Assembly: GCA_949751835.1 (NCBI GenBank)
Contig: CATKHK010000001.1
Location: 911,056 to 975,055, forward strand
Direction: 5' to 3'
Length of the DNA stretch: 64,000 bases
Origin: Blepharisma japonicum
Lineage: Eukaryota > Ciliophora > Heterotrichea > Heterotrichida > Blepharismidae
The notes under the pieces are model-generated. The model was not told where the DNA came from, did no database searches, and saw only the letters and a list, made by a program, of their open reading frames with translations. A program made the position numbers and the translations under genes. Positions 19,498 through 29,064 of the stretch are shown here, in pieces. The first letter of the stretch is position 1, and each line of letters starts with the position of its first letter.

Positions 19498-21261
19498 ATG
19501 TCGAGGTTTTTGCTTCAACATTTACTGATAGTTCTTTTTATTTCTTCTGCTTCTGGCTGCTTTATTAAGAACAATGATATTGTACCTCCGCATTCAGCTC
19601 CAGAAACTCTTGTTGACCCTTCAAATCTTCCTTCTTATTTATTTTGGGGAAATTACAGTGGCATCAACTACCTCACAGTTTCAAGAAACCAGCATATCCC
19701 TCAATACTGTGGTGGCTGCTGGTCCTTTGCGTCAACTTCTGCCCTTGCTGACCGTTTTAAGATCCTTCGCAATGCGACTTGGCCAGACTACAATATTGCC
19801 CCACAAGTTCCAATCAGCTGTGATTATCTAAGTTTCGGCTGCAATGGAGGAGATCCTATGACTGTTTATAAGTACATATATGATCATGGGATCACTGATG
19901 AAACCTGTGCAACTTATCAAGCTAAAGATAGAGATAATGGGCTTGAATGTACAAGGTTATCAAGATGTAAAACTTGTTACAGTAATGGAAAATGCGACAT
20001 CCCTGACACCCACCTCGTCTACAACGTAACCACCTATGGCTCAGCAATTGGCGAAACCCAAATGCTTAATGCCTTACAAAATGGTCCAATTGCCTGCTCA
20101 ATGGACGCTACAAACCAATTTGAAAACTATACTGGAGGGATCTTCATCCCTACAAGCTTAGACGTCGCCACTAATCATGTAGTAGAACTTGTAGGCTATG
20201 GGGTAGAAAATAATACCAAATATTGGATTGGGAGAAATTCCTGGGGCACTTATTGGGGAGAAAAAGGACTTTTCAGGATTATCAGAGGAAGAGATGCCCT
20301 GGCTATTGAAGAATACTGCGCCTGGGCAACTCCAGACCCAGTTGTCAAGCAGGTAAATAAGACTTTGGTAGAAGAAAAATCCGTTACTGAGCTCAAGATA
20401 TTAGAAGTTTTTGAAAGACCTGAAAAAGCAGGCTGCAGGATAGAAAAATCAGAATTAAAGCTGCAGGCAGAAGCAAATGGGTATAAACTTGAAGAAGATG
20501 CAGCTGCAACAGTTCCAACAGCTTGGGACTGGAGAAATGTGTCTGGGCTGAACTATATGTCTTGGACAAGGAATATGAATAACCCACAGTTTTGTGGAGC
20601 TTGCTGGGCACACGCAGCAACATCTTGCATTGCAGATAGAATCAATATTCTAAGAAATGACACTGTTGCCCAGATTTCTATATCTCCACAGGTAATTCTC
20701 AATTGTAATGCAGGCGGCAACTGTACAAGTGGAGACCCAATTGGAGTTTATAAATTCGCTCAACAATATGGTCTTCCAGACGATACTTGCCAACAATATC
20801 TTGCAGAACCAGTCGAAAATGCAACTTGCTCAGCACGACAAGTTTGTGAAACCTGCATCCCACCACCTCCTAAAGAAGGTCAAATTTCTAATTGTTCAGC
20901 TATAACAAATCCTCCTCTTTGGTATGTCGGCTCTTATGGATTTTTAGCTGGAGTTACTAAAATGAAGCAAGAAATTTATACGAATGGGCCAATTAGCTGC
21001 GGAATTTACTACTCCAAGTCTTTCGAAAACTACAAAGGCGGCATTTTCAGCGAGCTCACAATGACCACTAAGGTCAATTATGAAGTTGCCTTAGTAGGCT
21101 GGGGAGTCGATAAAACAGGCACCCAATACTGGATAGGCAGAAACGCACAAGGCACAATGTGGGGCGAAAGTGGATTCTTCAGAATCCAAATGTATAGAGA
21201 CAATCTCGGTATTGAAACAGACTGCAGCTGGGCGATCCCAAATATAACCAGAACTAACTAA
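19498..21261 (+). CDS. CZ8: double-domain cathepsin Z-like peptidase, domain 1 predicted active, domain 2 predicted dead
   Basis: 587 residues from ATG 19498; ATG 19486 is in frame, but the AATAATATG context mirrors the AAATAATG start of the family. Signal peptide about 1-20. Domain 1 has the full cathepsin-Z signature R-N-Q-H-I-P-Q-Y-C-G-G-C-W: nucleophile Cys74, mini-loop His66 (in human cathepsin Z the HIP loop confers carboxypeptidase specificity), catalytic His227 in T-N-H-V-V, and Asn247 in R-N-S-W-G. Domain 2 keeps Cys369 in C-G-A-C-W-A-H-A, but Tyr528 replaces His, the mini-loop is N-N-P, and N-S-W is N-A-Q. So one competent carboxypeptidase-like unit is fused to a dead one. Trp is always UGG. 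The stop is only 15 bases before the next ATG. Confidence 0.9.
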   Translation: MSRFLLQHLLIVLFISSASGCFIKNNDIVPPHSAPETLVDPSNLPSYLFWGNYSGINYLTVSRNQHIPQYCGGCWSFASTSALADRFKILRNATWPDYNIAPQVPISCDYLSFGCNGGDPMTVYKYIYDHGITDETCATYQAKDRDNGLECTRLSRCKTCYSNGKCDIPDTHLVYNVTTYGSAIGETQMLNALQNGPIACSMDATNQFENYTGGIFIPTSLDVATNHVVELVGYGVENNTKYWIGRNSWGTYWGEKGLFRIIRGRDALAIEEYCAWATPDPVVKQVNKTLVEEKSVTELKILEVFERPEKAGCRIEKSELKLQAEANGYKLEEDAAATVPTAWDWRNVSGLNYMSWTRNMNNPQFCGACWAHAATSCIADRINILRNDTVAQISISPQVILNCNAGGNCTSGDPIGVYKFAQQYGLPDDTCQQYLAEPVENATCSARQVCETCIPPPPKEGQISNCSAITNPPLWYVGSYGFLAGVTKMKQEIYTNGPISCGIYYSKSFENYKGGIFSELTMTTKVNYEVALVGWGVDKTGTQYWIGRNAQGTMWGESGFFRIQMYRDNLGIETDCSWAIPNITRTN

Positions 21262-21276
21262 TTTAGATAAATAAAT

Positions 21277-21933
21277 ATGCACAATGTCAAAGCTATACAA
21301 AAATTAAACGAAGAAGAACTAAAGCTAAATATTTCTGGTGATGCCTCGTGGCATGCGAAATATAAAGACAGCGCTTATGTGTTTGTAGGAGGTCTGAATT
21401 ATGATATGAATGAAGGCGATATCATACAAGTTATGAGTCAATGTGGAGAAATCGTGGACTGTAATTTAATAAGAGACAAAGATACAGGGGAGAGTAAAGG
21501 ATTTGCATTTATTGCGTATGAAGATCAAAGAAGCACGATCTTGGCTGTTGATAATTTAAATGGAATTACACTGTGCGGAAGAATGATTAAGGTAGATCAT
21601 GTAAATGACTATAGGATAGGAAAAGAATATTTGCAAGTGGATGAAGAAGCTGAGGTGCAAAATCTGTATACACCATCTGGACCTGAAGGGAAAGGATGAG
21701 GCAAATTTAGGAGGCTAAATGAAGAAGAACTAAAAAAGCATGAAGAAAGAGAAGAGAAATTGGTTTACGACGAGGACGAAAAATGAGAAAAAGAATTTAT
21801 GAAAAATAATGAGAAAAAGCATAAAAAACATAGAGAAAAAGAACACAAAATGAAACATCATAAGCATAGAGAAAAGGAGCATAAAAATGATAGAAGAATA
21901 GAAAAAAATAAAAAGAAACATTCCACGAATTAA
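21277..21933 (+). CDS. RNA-binding protein of the RBMX2/Ist3 (Snu17) type
   Basis: 218 residues with two UGA-Trp codons; stop TAA 21931-21933. A single RRM (about 32-110) has RNP2 Y-V-F-V-G-G (34-39) and RNP1 K-G-F-A-F-I-A-Y (74-81). The flanking W-H-A-K-Y-K-D-S-A-Y before the RRM, and E-D-Q-R-S-T-I-L-A-V-D-N-L-N-G within it, are diagnostic of RBMX2/Ist3, the RES-complex subunit bound to the U2 snRNP in activated spliceosomes. A basic tail rich in K-H-K-H and K-E-H follows. A nuclear splicing role is inferred from the family; retention of this factor fits a genome with tiny introns. Its 3' end lies 11 bases from the end of a convergent archaemetzincin pseudogene, and part of its tail was copied to 30300-30356. 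Confidence 0.9.
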
Positions 21934-21944
21934 ATTAATAATTT

Positions 21945-22677
21945 TTAACAATTAGAGTATTTCAAATTTGCGTTGAATTGGCAAAGTTGGTTATCTTCGC
22001 TGAAAAATCTGTTATTTCGGGTAGTTAGCATATAAAGTTGCTCGTATCTTTCTTTGATATTCCATCTGAATAAGTATTGTAATTTATGTAAGCAGACGGG
22101 CATAAAATTCCAGGCTTTCTTCTAGACTCATCTAAGCTGTTAGACCCATTCATCAAGCATTTGTAATATACACAATGATGAACCTTAAACATATGAAAAA
22201 TCTCATGAGCTATGGGTTTACTCGCTCTAGCAATAATAACCTTTGCTTCATCTTCCTGCAAATTTTCATCCATAAACCTTGCAGCAGAAAACACCCCTTT
22301 ATTTCCTCCAGCATGACCAAAAACAAAATTTTATGGCTCCTGAGGATATATTGAATAGTCACAAACCTATGTCTTGAGATAACATTCATTTCTGACGAAA
22401 GCCTCATAGGGAGTATTTTTATTTTTGCCCCATAAAAGAAAGCTTTGTAAAAAAGCCTGATAAAAAATTGACAGTATCTTCTGGGATTCACTAAGGACTT
22501 GAATATAAATTTTATTTTTATAGCCAGCAGGAATTCTTACAACTTGTTGGAATTGGGCAAAGGTTTGGCCTTCTTCGTTATGAGATTCCAATCAATCCCC
22601 TTAGGAAGAGGCTGAAATAAATTTTCAGTAAAATATTTTTCTAGACTAGGAGCAACATTTTCAATGGCAGCTCTCAT
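21945..22677 (-). pseudogene. Archaemetzincin pseudogene, copy A
   Basis: On the minus strand, from ATG 22677, the pieces read M-R-A-A-I-E-N-V-A-P, then G-Q-T-F-A-Q-F, S-F-L-L-W-G, A-R-F-M-D-E-N, and the zinc site H-E-I-F-H-M-F-K-V-H-H-C, followed by C-L-M-N-G-S-N-S-L and L-C-P. This order fits the archaemetzincin (family M54) signature HExxHxxxxxHC...CLMxGS...CP. Several frameshifts and UAA codons break the frame, and the block between the second quarter and the metal site (about 22330-22370) is deleted relative to copy C. The M54 site usually has Gly in the HExxHxxG position; here it is Lys. It ends 11 bases from the RRM gene, so this is probably the original locus from which copies B and C were duplicated. 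Confidence 0.8.
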
Positions 22678-22740
22678 GGAGGTAAATTTTTATATTCAGA
22701 AAAGTTCATATTTTCTATGGTTTTCACCTTCATATTTAAT

Positions 22741-23829
22741 ATGTAAGGCTCTGCCGACATCAAAGATCAATCCTCAACTGAAAAGCAGCTTCAAATTGAT
22801 AATGATGGGACTGTAGAGATGGAAAAATCTGATTCTCAAAGCTGCTTAGCATCCCAAGAAGCAATGGCTTTAAATGAGCAAAATATCTCCTTATTAGATA
22901 TTGTAAAGCTGCAAAGTGTTCTCAGAGGTTATATAGATCGCAAAAATACCCAAAGTATTAACCTTTAAACTAATTTTATTCATGCAAGTGAAAATGCTGT
23001 GAAATCTCGCATAAAAGAAATCCCTGAAACCCAGATACCTGATTACTCAACTGAGGTTACTAGACTTGCGTTATCAAGATTAGGGCTATTTATTGCAAAA
23101 GAGCCTTTTAAAAATAATGAGCCTAGAACCAGGCATGGTCCTGTAGAAATAAAGAATGAAGCTATATATATTGGAGAATGAAACAATAATTACCAAAGAC
23201 ATGGCTTCGGCGTCCAGTTGTGAAATGATGGTTCTCGTTATGATGGATTTTGGCTAAACGACAAAGCAAACTTTAATGGAAGAATAATCCATCAAAATGG
23301 AGATGTCTATGAAGGCGAATGGAAAGACGATAAAGCCCACGGCTTTGGAGTTTACCTACATATGGATGGAGCAAGATATGAAGGAAATTGGAGAGATGAT
23401 AAGCAGCATGGAAAAGGCACTGAAACTTGGCCAGACGGATCAAGATATCAAGGAGAGTATGCAGGCGGACAAAAACATGGAAAAGGTAGATTTGAATGGG
23501 CAGATGGGAGTATTTATGAAGGCGAATTTAAAGATAATGACCTTCATGGGGTTGGGACTTTTATGTGGACTGACGGAAAAAAATATGTAGGAGAGTGGAT
23601 GTATGGCAAAAGGGAAGGGACAGGAACTTTTACATGGAGTGACGGAAGGTTCTATAAAGGAGGCTACCATAACGATGAAAAGGAAGGGTATGGAGTGTTT
23701 AAGTGATCTGATGGAAGAAGATATGAAGGATGGTGGTATAAAGGAGATGAGCACGGGAGAGGGGTTTATTATACTTCGGACGGAAATAAAGTAGAAGGAG
23801 AATGGAGAGAAGGAGAAAGATTTAAATAA
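22741..23829 (+). pseudogene. MO1: MORN-repeat gene, MEGS class, with two UAA codons
   Basis: Aligned with MO3 and MO6, the frame is preserved over all 363 codons, but codon 2 is UAA (22744-22746; GAA elsewhere) and UAA also occurs at about 22966-22968 where relatives have GAA. Both are G-to-T changes. Three UGA codons (in the first two MORN units and near 23704) are normal Trp. The IQ-like [11 protein letters not shown] and about nine MORN units (Y-E-G-x-W-x-x-x-x-x-H-G-x-G) are intact downstream. ATG 22999 could still start a MORN-only protein lacking the IQ segment; nothing in the sequence tells whether that happens. Confidence 0.75.
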
Positions 23830-24070
23830 GTAATATTTAACATGTGATAAATAAATTTTATGCAAGTTAATTATTTAATATATTAAAGCAATCTTATTCA
23901 GATATAATTTCTCTTTTTATAAGAAAATAAAGCTATTAAAAAGCTAAATTATATGGATATAGCACAATTTTTGAATTTCTATCTTAAAATATAAGTCTAT
24001 TTTAGCTTATATAGCCAATTAATGCTATTTTCAGCACAAAAACTAACAAAGGAAATTATGGAATTAATGC
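23830..24070. other. Duplicated spacer of the MORN array
   Basis: Noncoding. Nearly the same sequence follows MO3 (26560-26760), MO4 (28190-28405) and MO7 (32245-32475), so it belongs to the amplified unit. Confidence 0.6.
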
Positions 24071-24235
24071 ATAATAAAATTCATATAAGGTACATCCTAA
24101 ACAAGCAACACGAAATTGCTAGTTTTCTTATCATCACAGATTTATCTGAATTAGGTCTACACGAAAATTTAGATTAAGAGATTTAATTCCTACATTTTAT
24201 AACACCCTTGATTTTTCTATTATAAACTTAATTTA
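24071..24235 (+). pseudogene. 5' fragment of the Cys-rich gene at 35632 (copy 1)
   Basis: Aligns with 35620-35790, the start region of the Cys-rich gene: shared CAACACGAAATTG-TAGTTTTCT and GATTAAGAGATTTAATTCC tracts. The ATG is lost and there are stops. It sits between MO1 and the MO2 fragment. Confidence 0.7.
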
Positions 24236-24307
24236 TATATTCAGAAAAATTCATATTTAACTTCTTTTCGTGATTTAATTTCTATTATTTTCACTTTTAT
24301 ATTCAAT

Positions 24308-24487
24308 ATGGGAAATTGTGCCTGCCTCAAAGATCAATCCTCAACTGAAAAACACTTCGAATTAACAAAGACGGGACTATAGAGATAGAAAAATCCCCTC
24401 AAAGCCGCCTAGCATCCCAAGAAACAATGGCTTTAAAAGAGCTAAAAATCTCCTTATGAGGCATCGTAAAGCTGCAAAGTGTCCTTA
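24308..24487 (+). pseudogene. MO2: N-terminal fragment of an MGNC-class MORN gene
   Basis: Starts with ATG and codons for [11 protein letters not shown] one-base deletion near 24360 and UAG codons follow, and homology ends in the IQ segment at about 24487, where it is joined to archaemetzincin-flank sequence. No MORN units are present. Confidence 0.75.
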
Positions 24488-24547
24488 ATAATTTTGAGAT
24501 TGGAGAATGATGGAATCAAAAGCTTTCCAATCCCCTTTTGTTGTTAA

Positions 24548-25387
24548 TTTTTAAATTAGAGTATTTCAAATTTGAGTTGAATTGGCAAAAATGGTTATCT
24601 TCGCCAAAAAATCTGTTATTTTGGGTTGTTAGCATATAAAGTTGCTCGTAACTTTTTTTGAGATTGCATCCTAATAAGTTTTTAATTTATTTAAGCAGGC
24701 GGGGCATAAAATTAGGCTTTCTTCCAGATTCATTAAAGCTGCTAGACCCATTCATAAAGGATTTATAATATACACAATGATGAACCTTAAACAGTAAAAT
24801 TTTCTAAGAAAAAAGAATTTTTTTGGAAAATTTAATAATTTACACTTAAACATATGAAAAATCTCATGGGCTATGATTTTACTTGCATAATAACTCTTTT
24901 TTTTCATCTTCCGGCAAATTTTCATCCATAAACCTTGCAAACGAAAACACCCCTTTATTTCCTCCAACACGACCAAAAACAAAATTTCATGACTCCTGAG
25001 GATATAAATCAAAATTTGTTATCCCAAGCAATGGCCATCATTTGTGTTTTTATAATATCGCTGGCATTATATAAAATACTCCAAAACCAATGTCTTGAGG
25101 TACATTCATTTCTGACAAAAGTTCCATAGGGAGTGTTTTTATTTTTGCCCCATAAAAGAAAGCTTTGTAAAAACCTTATAAAAAATTGATAGTATCTTTT
25201 GGGATTTCATTGAGGGCTTGAATATAAATTTTCATTTTAGAGCTAGCAGGAATTCTTACGACTTTTTGGAATTGGGCATAGGTTTAGCCTTTTCCGTTAT
25301 GAGATTTCAATTAACCCTATGGGCTTGGGTTAGGAAGAGGCTGAAATAAATTTTCAATAAAATATTTTTCTAGACTAGGAGATACAT
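24548..25387 (-). pseudogene. Archaemetzincin pseudogene, copy B
   Basis: Minus-strand homology to copies A and C over nearly the whole gene, including the D-L-Y-P-Q-E-S block near 24995 and the H-E-I-F-H-M-F metal site near 24860. The site is split from the downstream H-H-C-V-Y-Y-K-C by a 59-bp insertion at 24786-24844. Other indels and stops are abundant. The N-terminal end runs directly into the MO3 leader near 25387; the first codons seen in copy A are missing. Confidence 0.75.
24786..24851. mobile_element. 59-bp insertion flanked by direct repeats CTTAAAC
   Basis: Copies A and C read straight through CTTAAAC-ATATGAAA. Copy B has CTTAAAC at 24786-24792 and again at 24845-24851, with 52 AT-rich bases between them. 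The insert has loosely inverted ends (AGTAAAATTTTC and GAAAATTTAATAATTTAC). A 7-bp direct repeat around a short insert recalls a target-site duplication or a ciliate internal eliminated sequence; neither is proven. Confidence 0.5.
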
Positions 25388-25434
25388 AATCAGAAAAATT
25401 CATATTTTCTATTATTTTCACTTTCATATTTAAT

Positions 25435-26541
25435 ATGGAAGGCTCTGCCTGCCTCAAAGATCAATCCTCAACTGAAAAGCAGCTTCAAATTGATAATGAC
25501 GGGACTGTAGAGATGGAAAAATCTGATTCTCAAAGCTGCTTAGCATCCCAAGAAACAATGGCTTTAAAAGAGCTAAATATCTCCTTATTAGATATTGTAA
25601 AGCTGCAAAGTGTTCTTAGAGGTTATATAGATCGCAAAAATATCCAAAGTATTAAACTTGAAACTAAGTTTGTTCCTGCAAGTAAAAATGTTGTGAGATC
25701 TAGCATAAAAGAAATCCCTGAAACCCAGATACCTGATTACTCAACTGAGGTTACTAGACTTGCGTTTTCAAGATTAGGGCCATTTACTGCAAAAGAGCCT
25801 TTTCAAGATAATGAACCTAGAACCAAGCATGGTCCTGTAGAAGTAGAGAATGAAGCTATATATATTGGAGAATGAAACAATAATTACCAAAGACATGGCT
25901 TCGGCGTCCAGCTGAGTAAGGATGGAGCCCGATATGATGGATTTTGGCTAAACGACAAAGCAAACTTTAAAGGAAGACTGATCCATGGAGATGGAGATGT
26001 CTATGAAGGCGAATGGAAAGATGACAAAGCCCACGGCTTTGGAGTTTACCTATATATGGACGGTGCAAGATATGAAGGTTATTGGAGAAATGATAAGCAG
26101 TATGGAGAAGGCACTGAAACTTGGCCAGATGGATCAAGATATCAAGGAGAGTATTCAGGCGGACAAAAACAAGGAAGAGGTCGATTTGTATGGGCAGATG
26201 GGAGTATTTATGAAGGCGAATTTAAAGATAATGACCTTCATGGAGTCGGGATTTATACGTGGATTGACGGAAGAAAATATGTAGGAGAGTGGAAACATAG
26301 CAAAATGGAAGGGAAAGGAACTTTTACATGGAGTGACGGAAGGTCCTATAAAGGAGATTACTTTGATGATAAAAAGCAAGGATATGGAGTTTTTGAATGG
26401 CCTGATGGAAGAAAATATGAAGGAGGGTGGTATGATGGAAAACAGCACGGGAGCGGGTTTTATTATACTTCGAATGGAAATAAAAGAGAAGGAGAATGGA
26501 AAGAAGGCAAAAGAGTGAAATGGATTATTGAGCAGATCTAG
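25435..26541 (+). CDS. MO3: IQ and MORN-repeat protein, MEGS class
   Basis: 368 residues with one UGA-Trp (25873-25875) and stop UAG 26539-26541. N-terminus [10 protein letters not shown], without the Gly2 needed for myristoylation. An IQ-like motif lies at about 53-68 ([15 protein letters not shown]), a known calmodulin or EF-hand-protein binding pattern. A linker with [14 protein letters not shown] follows, then about nine 23-residue MORN units from about residue 143. MORN arrays form elongated beta-strand rods that in many protists lie at membranes, basal bodies or cell cortex. The last residues (R-V-K-W-I-I-E-Q-I) match MO8. Cytoplasmic; the partner is unknown. Confidence 0.88.
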
Positions 26542-26761
26542 ATAAGTAATATTTTAACATATGATAAATAAATTTGAAATTTTAGGCAAGTTAATTATTT
26601 AATATATTAAAGCTAAGAATTTTCACATTAAAAAGCTAAATTATATGGATATAGCACAATTTTTGAATTTCTATCTTAAAATATAAGTCTATTTTAGCTT
26701 ATATAGCCAATTAATGCTATTTTCAGCACAAAAACTAACAAAGGAAATTATGGAATTAATG

Positions 26762-26925
26762 TATAATAAAATTAATATAAGGTACATCCTAAACAACAAC
26801 ACGAAATTGCTAGTTTTCTTATTATCAATGATTTATCTAAATTTGGGTCTACAAGAAAATTTAGATTAAGAAATTTAATTCCTACATCTTATAAAACCCT
26901 TGATTTTTCGATTATAAACTTAACT
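26762..26925 (+). pseudogene. 5' fragment of the Cys-rich gene at 35632 (copy 2)
   Basis: Same segment as copy 1, with CAACACGAAATTGCTAGTTTTC and GATTAAGAAATTTAATTCC; start codon lost, frame broken. It precedes MO4. Confidence 0.65.
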
Positions 26926-26999
26926 TATATATTCAGAAAAATTCATATTTACCTTCTTTTCGTGATTTATTTTCTATTATTTTCACTTTTATATTCAAT

Positions 27000-28182
27000 A
27001 TGGGAAACTGTGCCTGCCTCAAAGATCAATCCTCAACTGAAAAGCAACTTCGAATTAACAAAGACGAGACTGTAGAGATGGAAAAATCCGATCCTTAAAG
27101 CCGCCTAGCATCCCAAGAAACAATGGCTTTAAAAGAGCTAAAAATCTCCTTATGAGACATCGTAAAGCTGCAAAGTGTCCTTAGAGGTTATATAGATCGC
27201 AAAAAAATCCACAGTATTAACCTAACAAAATCAGTTGAAGTGAAATTCACCCAAGCTGCTCCTAATAACTATAATCCTACTCAGCCCCTTCAGATTCAAA
27301 TATTCAGTATAAGGTTAAAACTAATTTTTTCCCTGCAAGTGAAAATATTGTGAGATCTAGCATAAAAGAAATCCCTAAAACCCAGATACCTGATTACTCA
27401 ACTGCGGCTACAACTTGCGTTTTCAAGATTAGGGCCATTTACTGCAAAAGAGTCTTTTAAATATTATGAGCCTAGAACTAAGCATGGCCCTGTAGAAGTA
27501 GAGAATGGAGTTATATATATTGGAGAATGAAACAATAATTACCAAAGACATGGCTTTGGCGCCCAGCTGCGTAATGATGGTTCTCGATATGATGGATTTG
27601 GCTAAACGACAAAGCAAACTTTAAAGGAAGACTGATCCATGGAGATGGAGACGTCTATGAAGGTGAATTTAAAGACGACAACACGGCTTTGGAGTTTACC
27701 TATATATGGACGGTGCAAGATATGAAGGATGTTGGAGAGATGGTAAGCAGTATGGAGAAGGCACTCAAACTTGGCCAGACGGATCAAGATATCAAGGAGA
27801 GTATGCAGGTGGGCAAAAGCAAGGAAGAGGTAGATTTGTATGGGCTGATGGGAGTATTTATGAAGGCGAATAAAAGATAATGACCTTCATGGAGTCGGGA
27901 TTTATACGTAGAAATATGTAGTAGGAGAGTGAATACATAACAAAATGGAAGGGACAGGAATTTTTACATGGAGTGACGGAAGGTCCTATAAAGGAGATTA
28001 CTTTGATGATAAAAAACAAGGATATGGAGTGTTTGAATGGTCTCATGGAAGTAAATATGAAGGAGGGTGGTATGATGAAAAGCAGTACAGGAGAGGGGTT
28101 TTATTATACTTCGAACAAAAATAAAATAGAAGGAGAATGGATTGAGGGAAAAAGAATGAATGGATGACTGGAGTAGATCTAA
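27000..28182 (+). pseudogene. MO4: full-length but decayed MGNC-class MORN gene
   Basis: Starts [10 protein letters not shown] like MO8 and can be followed to the same C-terminal region. Breaks include UAA near 27097, a one-base deletion near 27272, a lost T in the G-F-W-L-N-D segment near 27598, a deletion at 27677-27685, a deletion near 27872 and a garbled MORN unit near 27905-27925. UGA in the IQ region and first MORN unit would be Trp. The number of independent lesions indicates older decay than MO1. Confidence 0.85.
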
Positions 28183-28408
28183 ATTAATAATGATAAATAA
28201 ATTTGAAATTTTAGGCCATCTTATTATTTAATATATAAAAGCAATCTTATTCAGACATAATCATTTTCAAATTATATGGATATAATATAATTTTTGAATT
28301 TCTATTTTAAAAAATAAGTCTAATTAGCTTATATAGCCAATTAATGCTATTTCAGCAATTAAACTAATAAAGAAAATCGCCTTTATTCCAAACTATGGAG
28401 ATTAATGC

Positions 28409-28570
28409 ATAATAAAAATGAATATAAGGTAGATCCTAAACGAGCAACACGAAATTGCTAGTTTTCTTATCACCAAAGATTTCTCTAAAAATGGGTCTAT
28501 ACGAAAATTTAGATTAAGAGATTTAATCCCTACATTTTATAGAACCCTTGAATTCTTTATTATAAACTTA
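28409..28570 (+). pseudogene. 5' fragment of the Cys-rich gene at 35632 (copy 3)
   Basis: The copy nearest to the parent at its start: AATAAAAATGAATATAAGG keeps an ATG in the right place. The frame then breaks. It precedes the MO5 fragment. Confidence 0.65.
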
Positions 28571-28650
28571 ATTTATAATATATTCAGAAAAATTCATATT
28601 TACCTTCTTTTCGTGATTTATTTTCTATTATTTTCACTTTTATATTCAAT

Positions 28651-28953
28651 ATGGGAAACTGTACTTGCCTCAAAGATCAATCTCAACTGAAAAGCAACTT
28701 CGAATTAACAAAGACGGGACTGTAGAGATGGAAAAATCCGATCCTCAAAGCCGCCTAGCATCCCAAGAAACAATGGCTTTAAAAGAGAAAAAATCTCCTT
28801 ATGAGATATCGTAAAGCTGCTAAGTGTCCTTAGTGGTTATATAGATCGCAAAAAAATCCACAGTATTAACCTAACAAAATCAGTCGAAGTGAAATTCACC
28901 CAGGCTGTTCCTAATAACTACCAATCCTACTGGCCCCTTCAGATGGATGTAGC
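28651..28953 (+). pseudogene. MO5: N-terminal fragment of an MGNC-class MORN gene
   Basis: Begins M-G-N-C-T-C-L-K-D-Q, then a one-base deletion near 28681. The IQ segment is recognisable with UGA as Trp. Homology to MO8 ends at about 28953, before the linker; about 110 bases of unrelated sequence separate it from MO6. No MORN units remain. Confidence 0.75.
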
Positions 28954-29064
28954 TGAATAAAGTACAGCGTCCTTTTTTAATACCAAATTTTTTAAAAAAA
29001 TAGAAATTTTACCTATATAATCAAAAAATTCATATTTTCTATTATTTTCACTTTCATATTTAAT

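Noticed and set aside
23440-23865. Minus-strand open frame of 141 codons antisense to MO1, with similar frames opposite MO3, MO6, MO7 and MO8
   Set aside because: Antisense of MORN repeats is open by codon bias; the translations are Phe/Ser/Ile-rich mirrors of the repeat and follow the MORN gene exactly.
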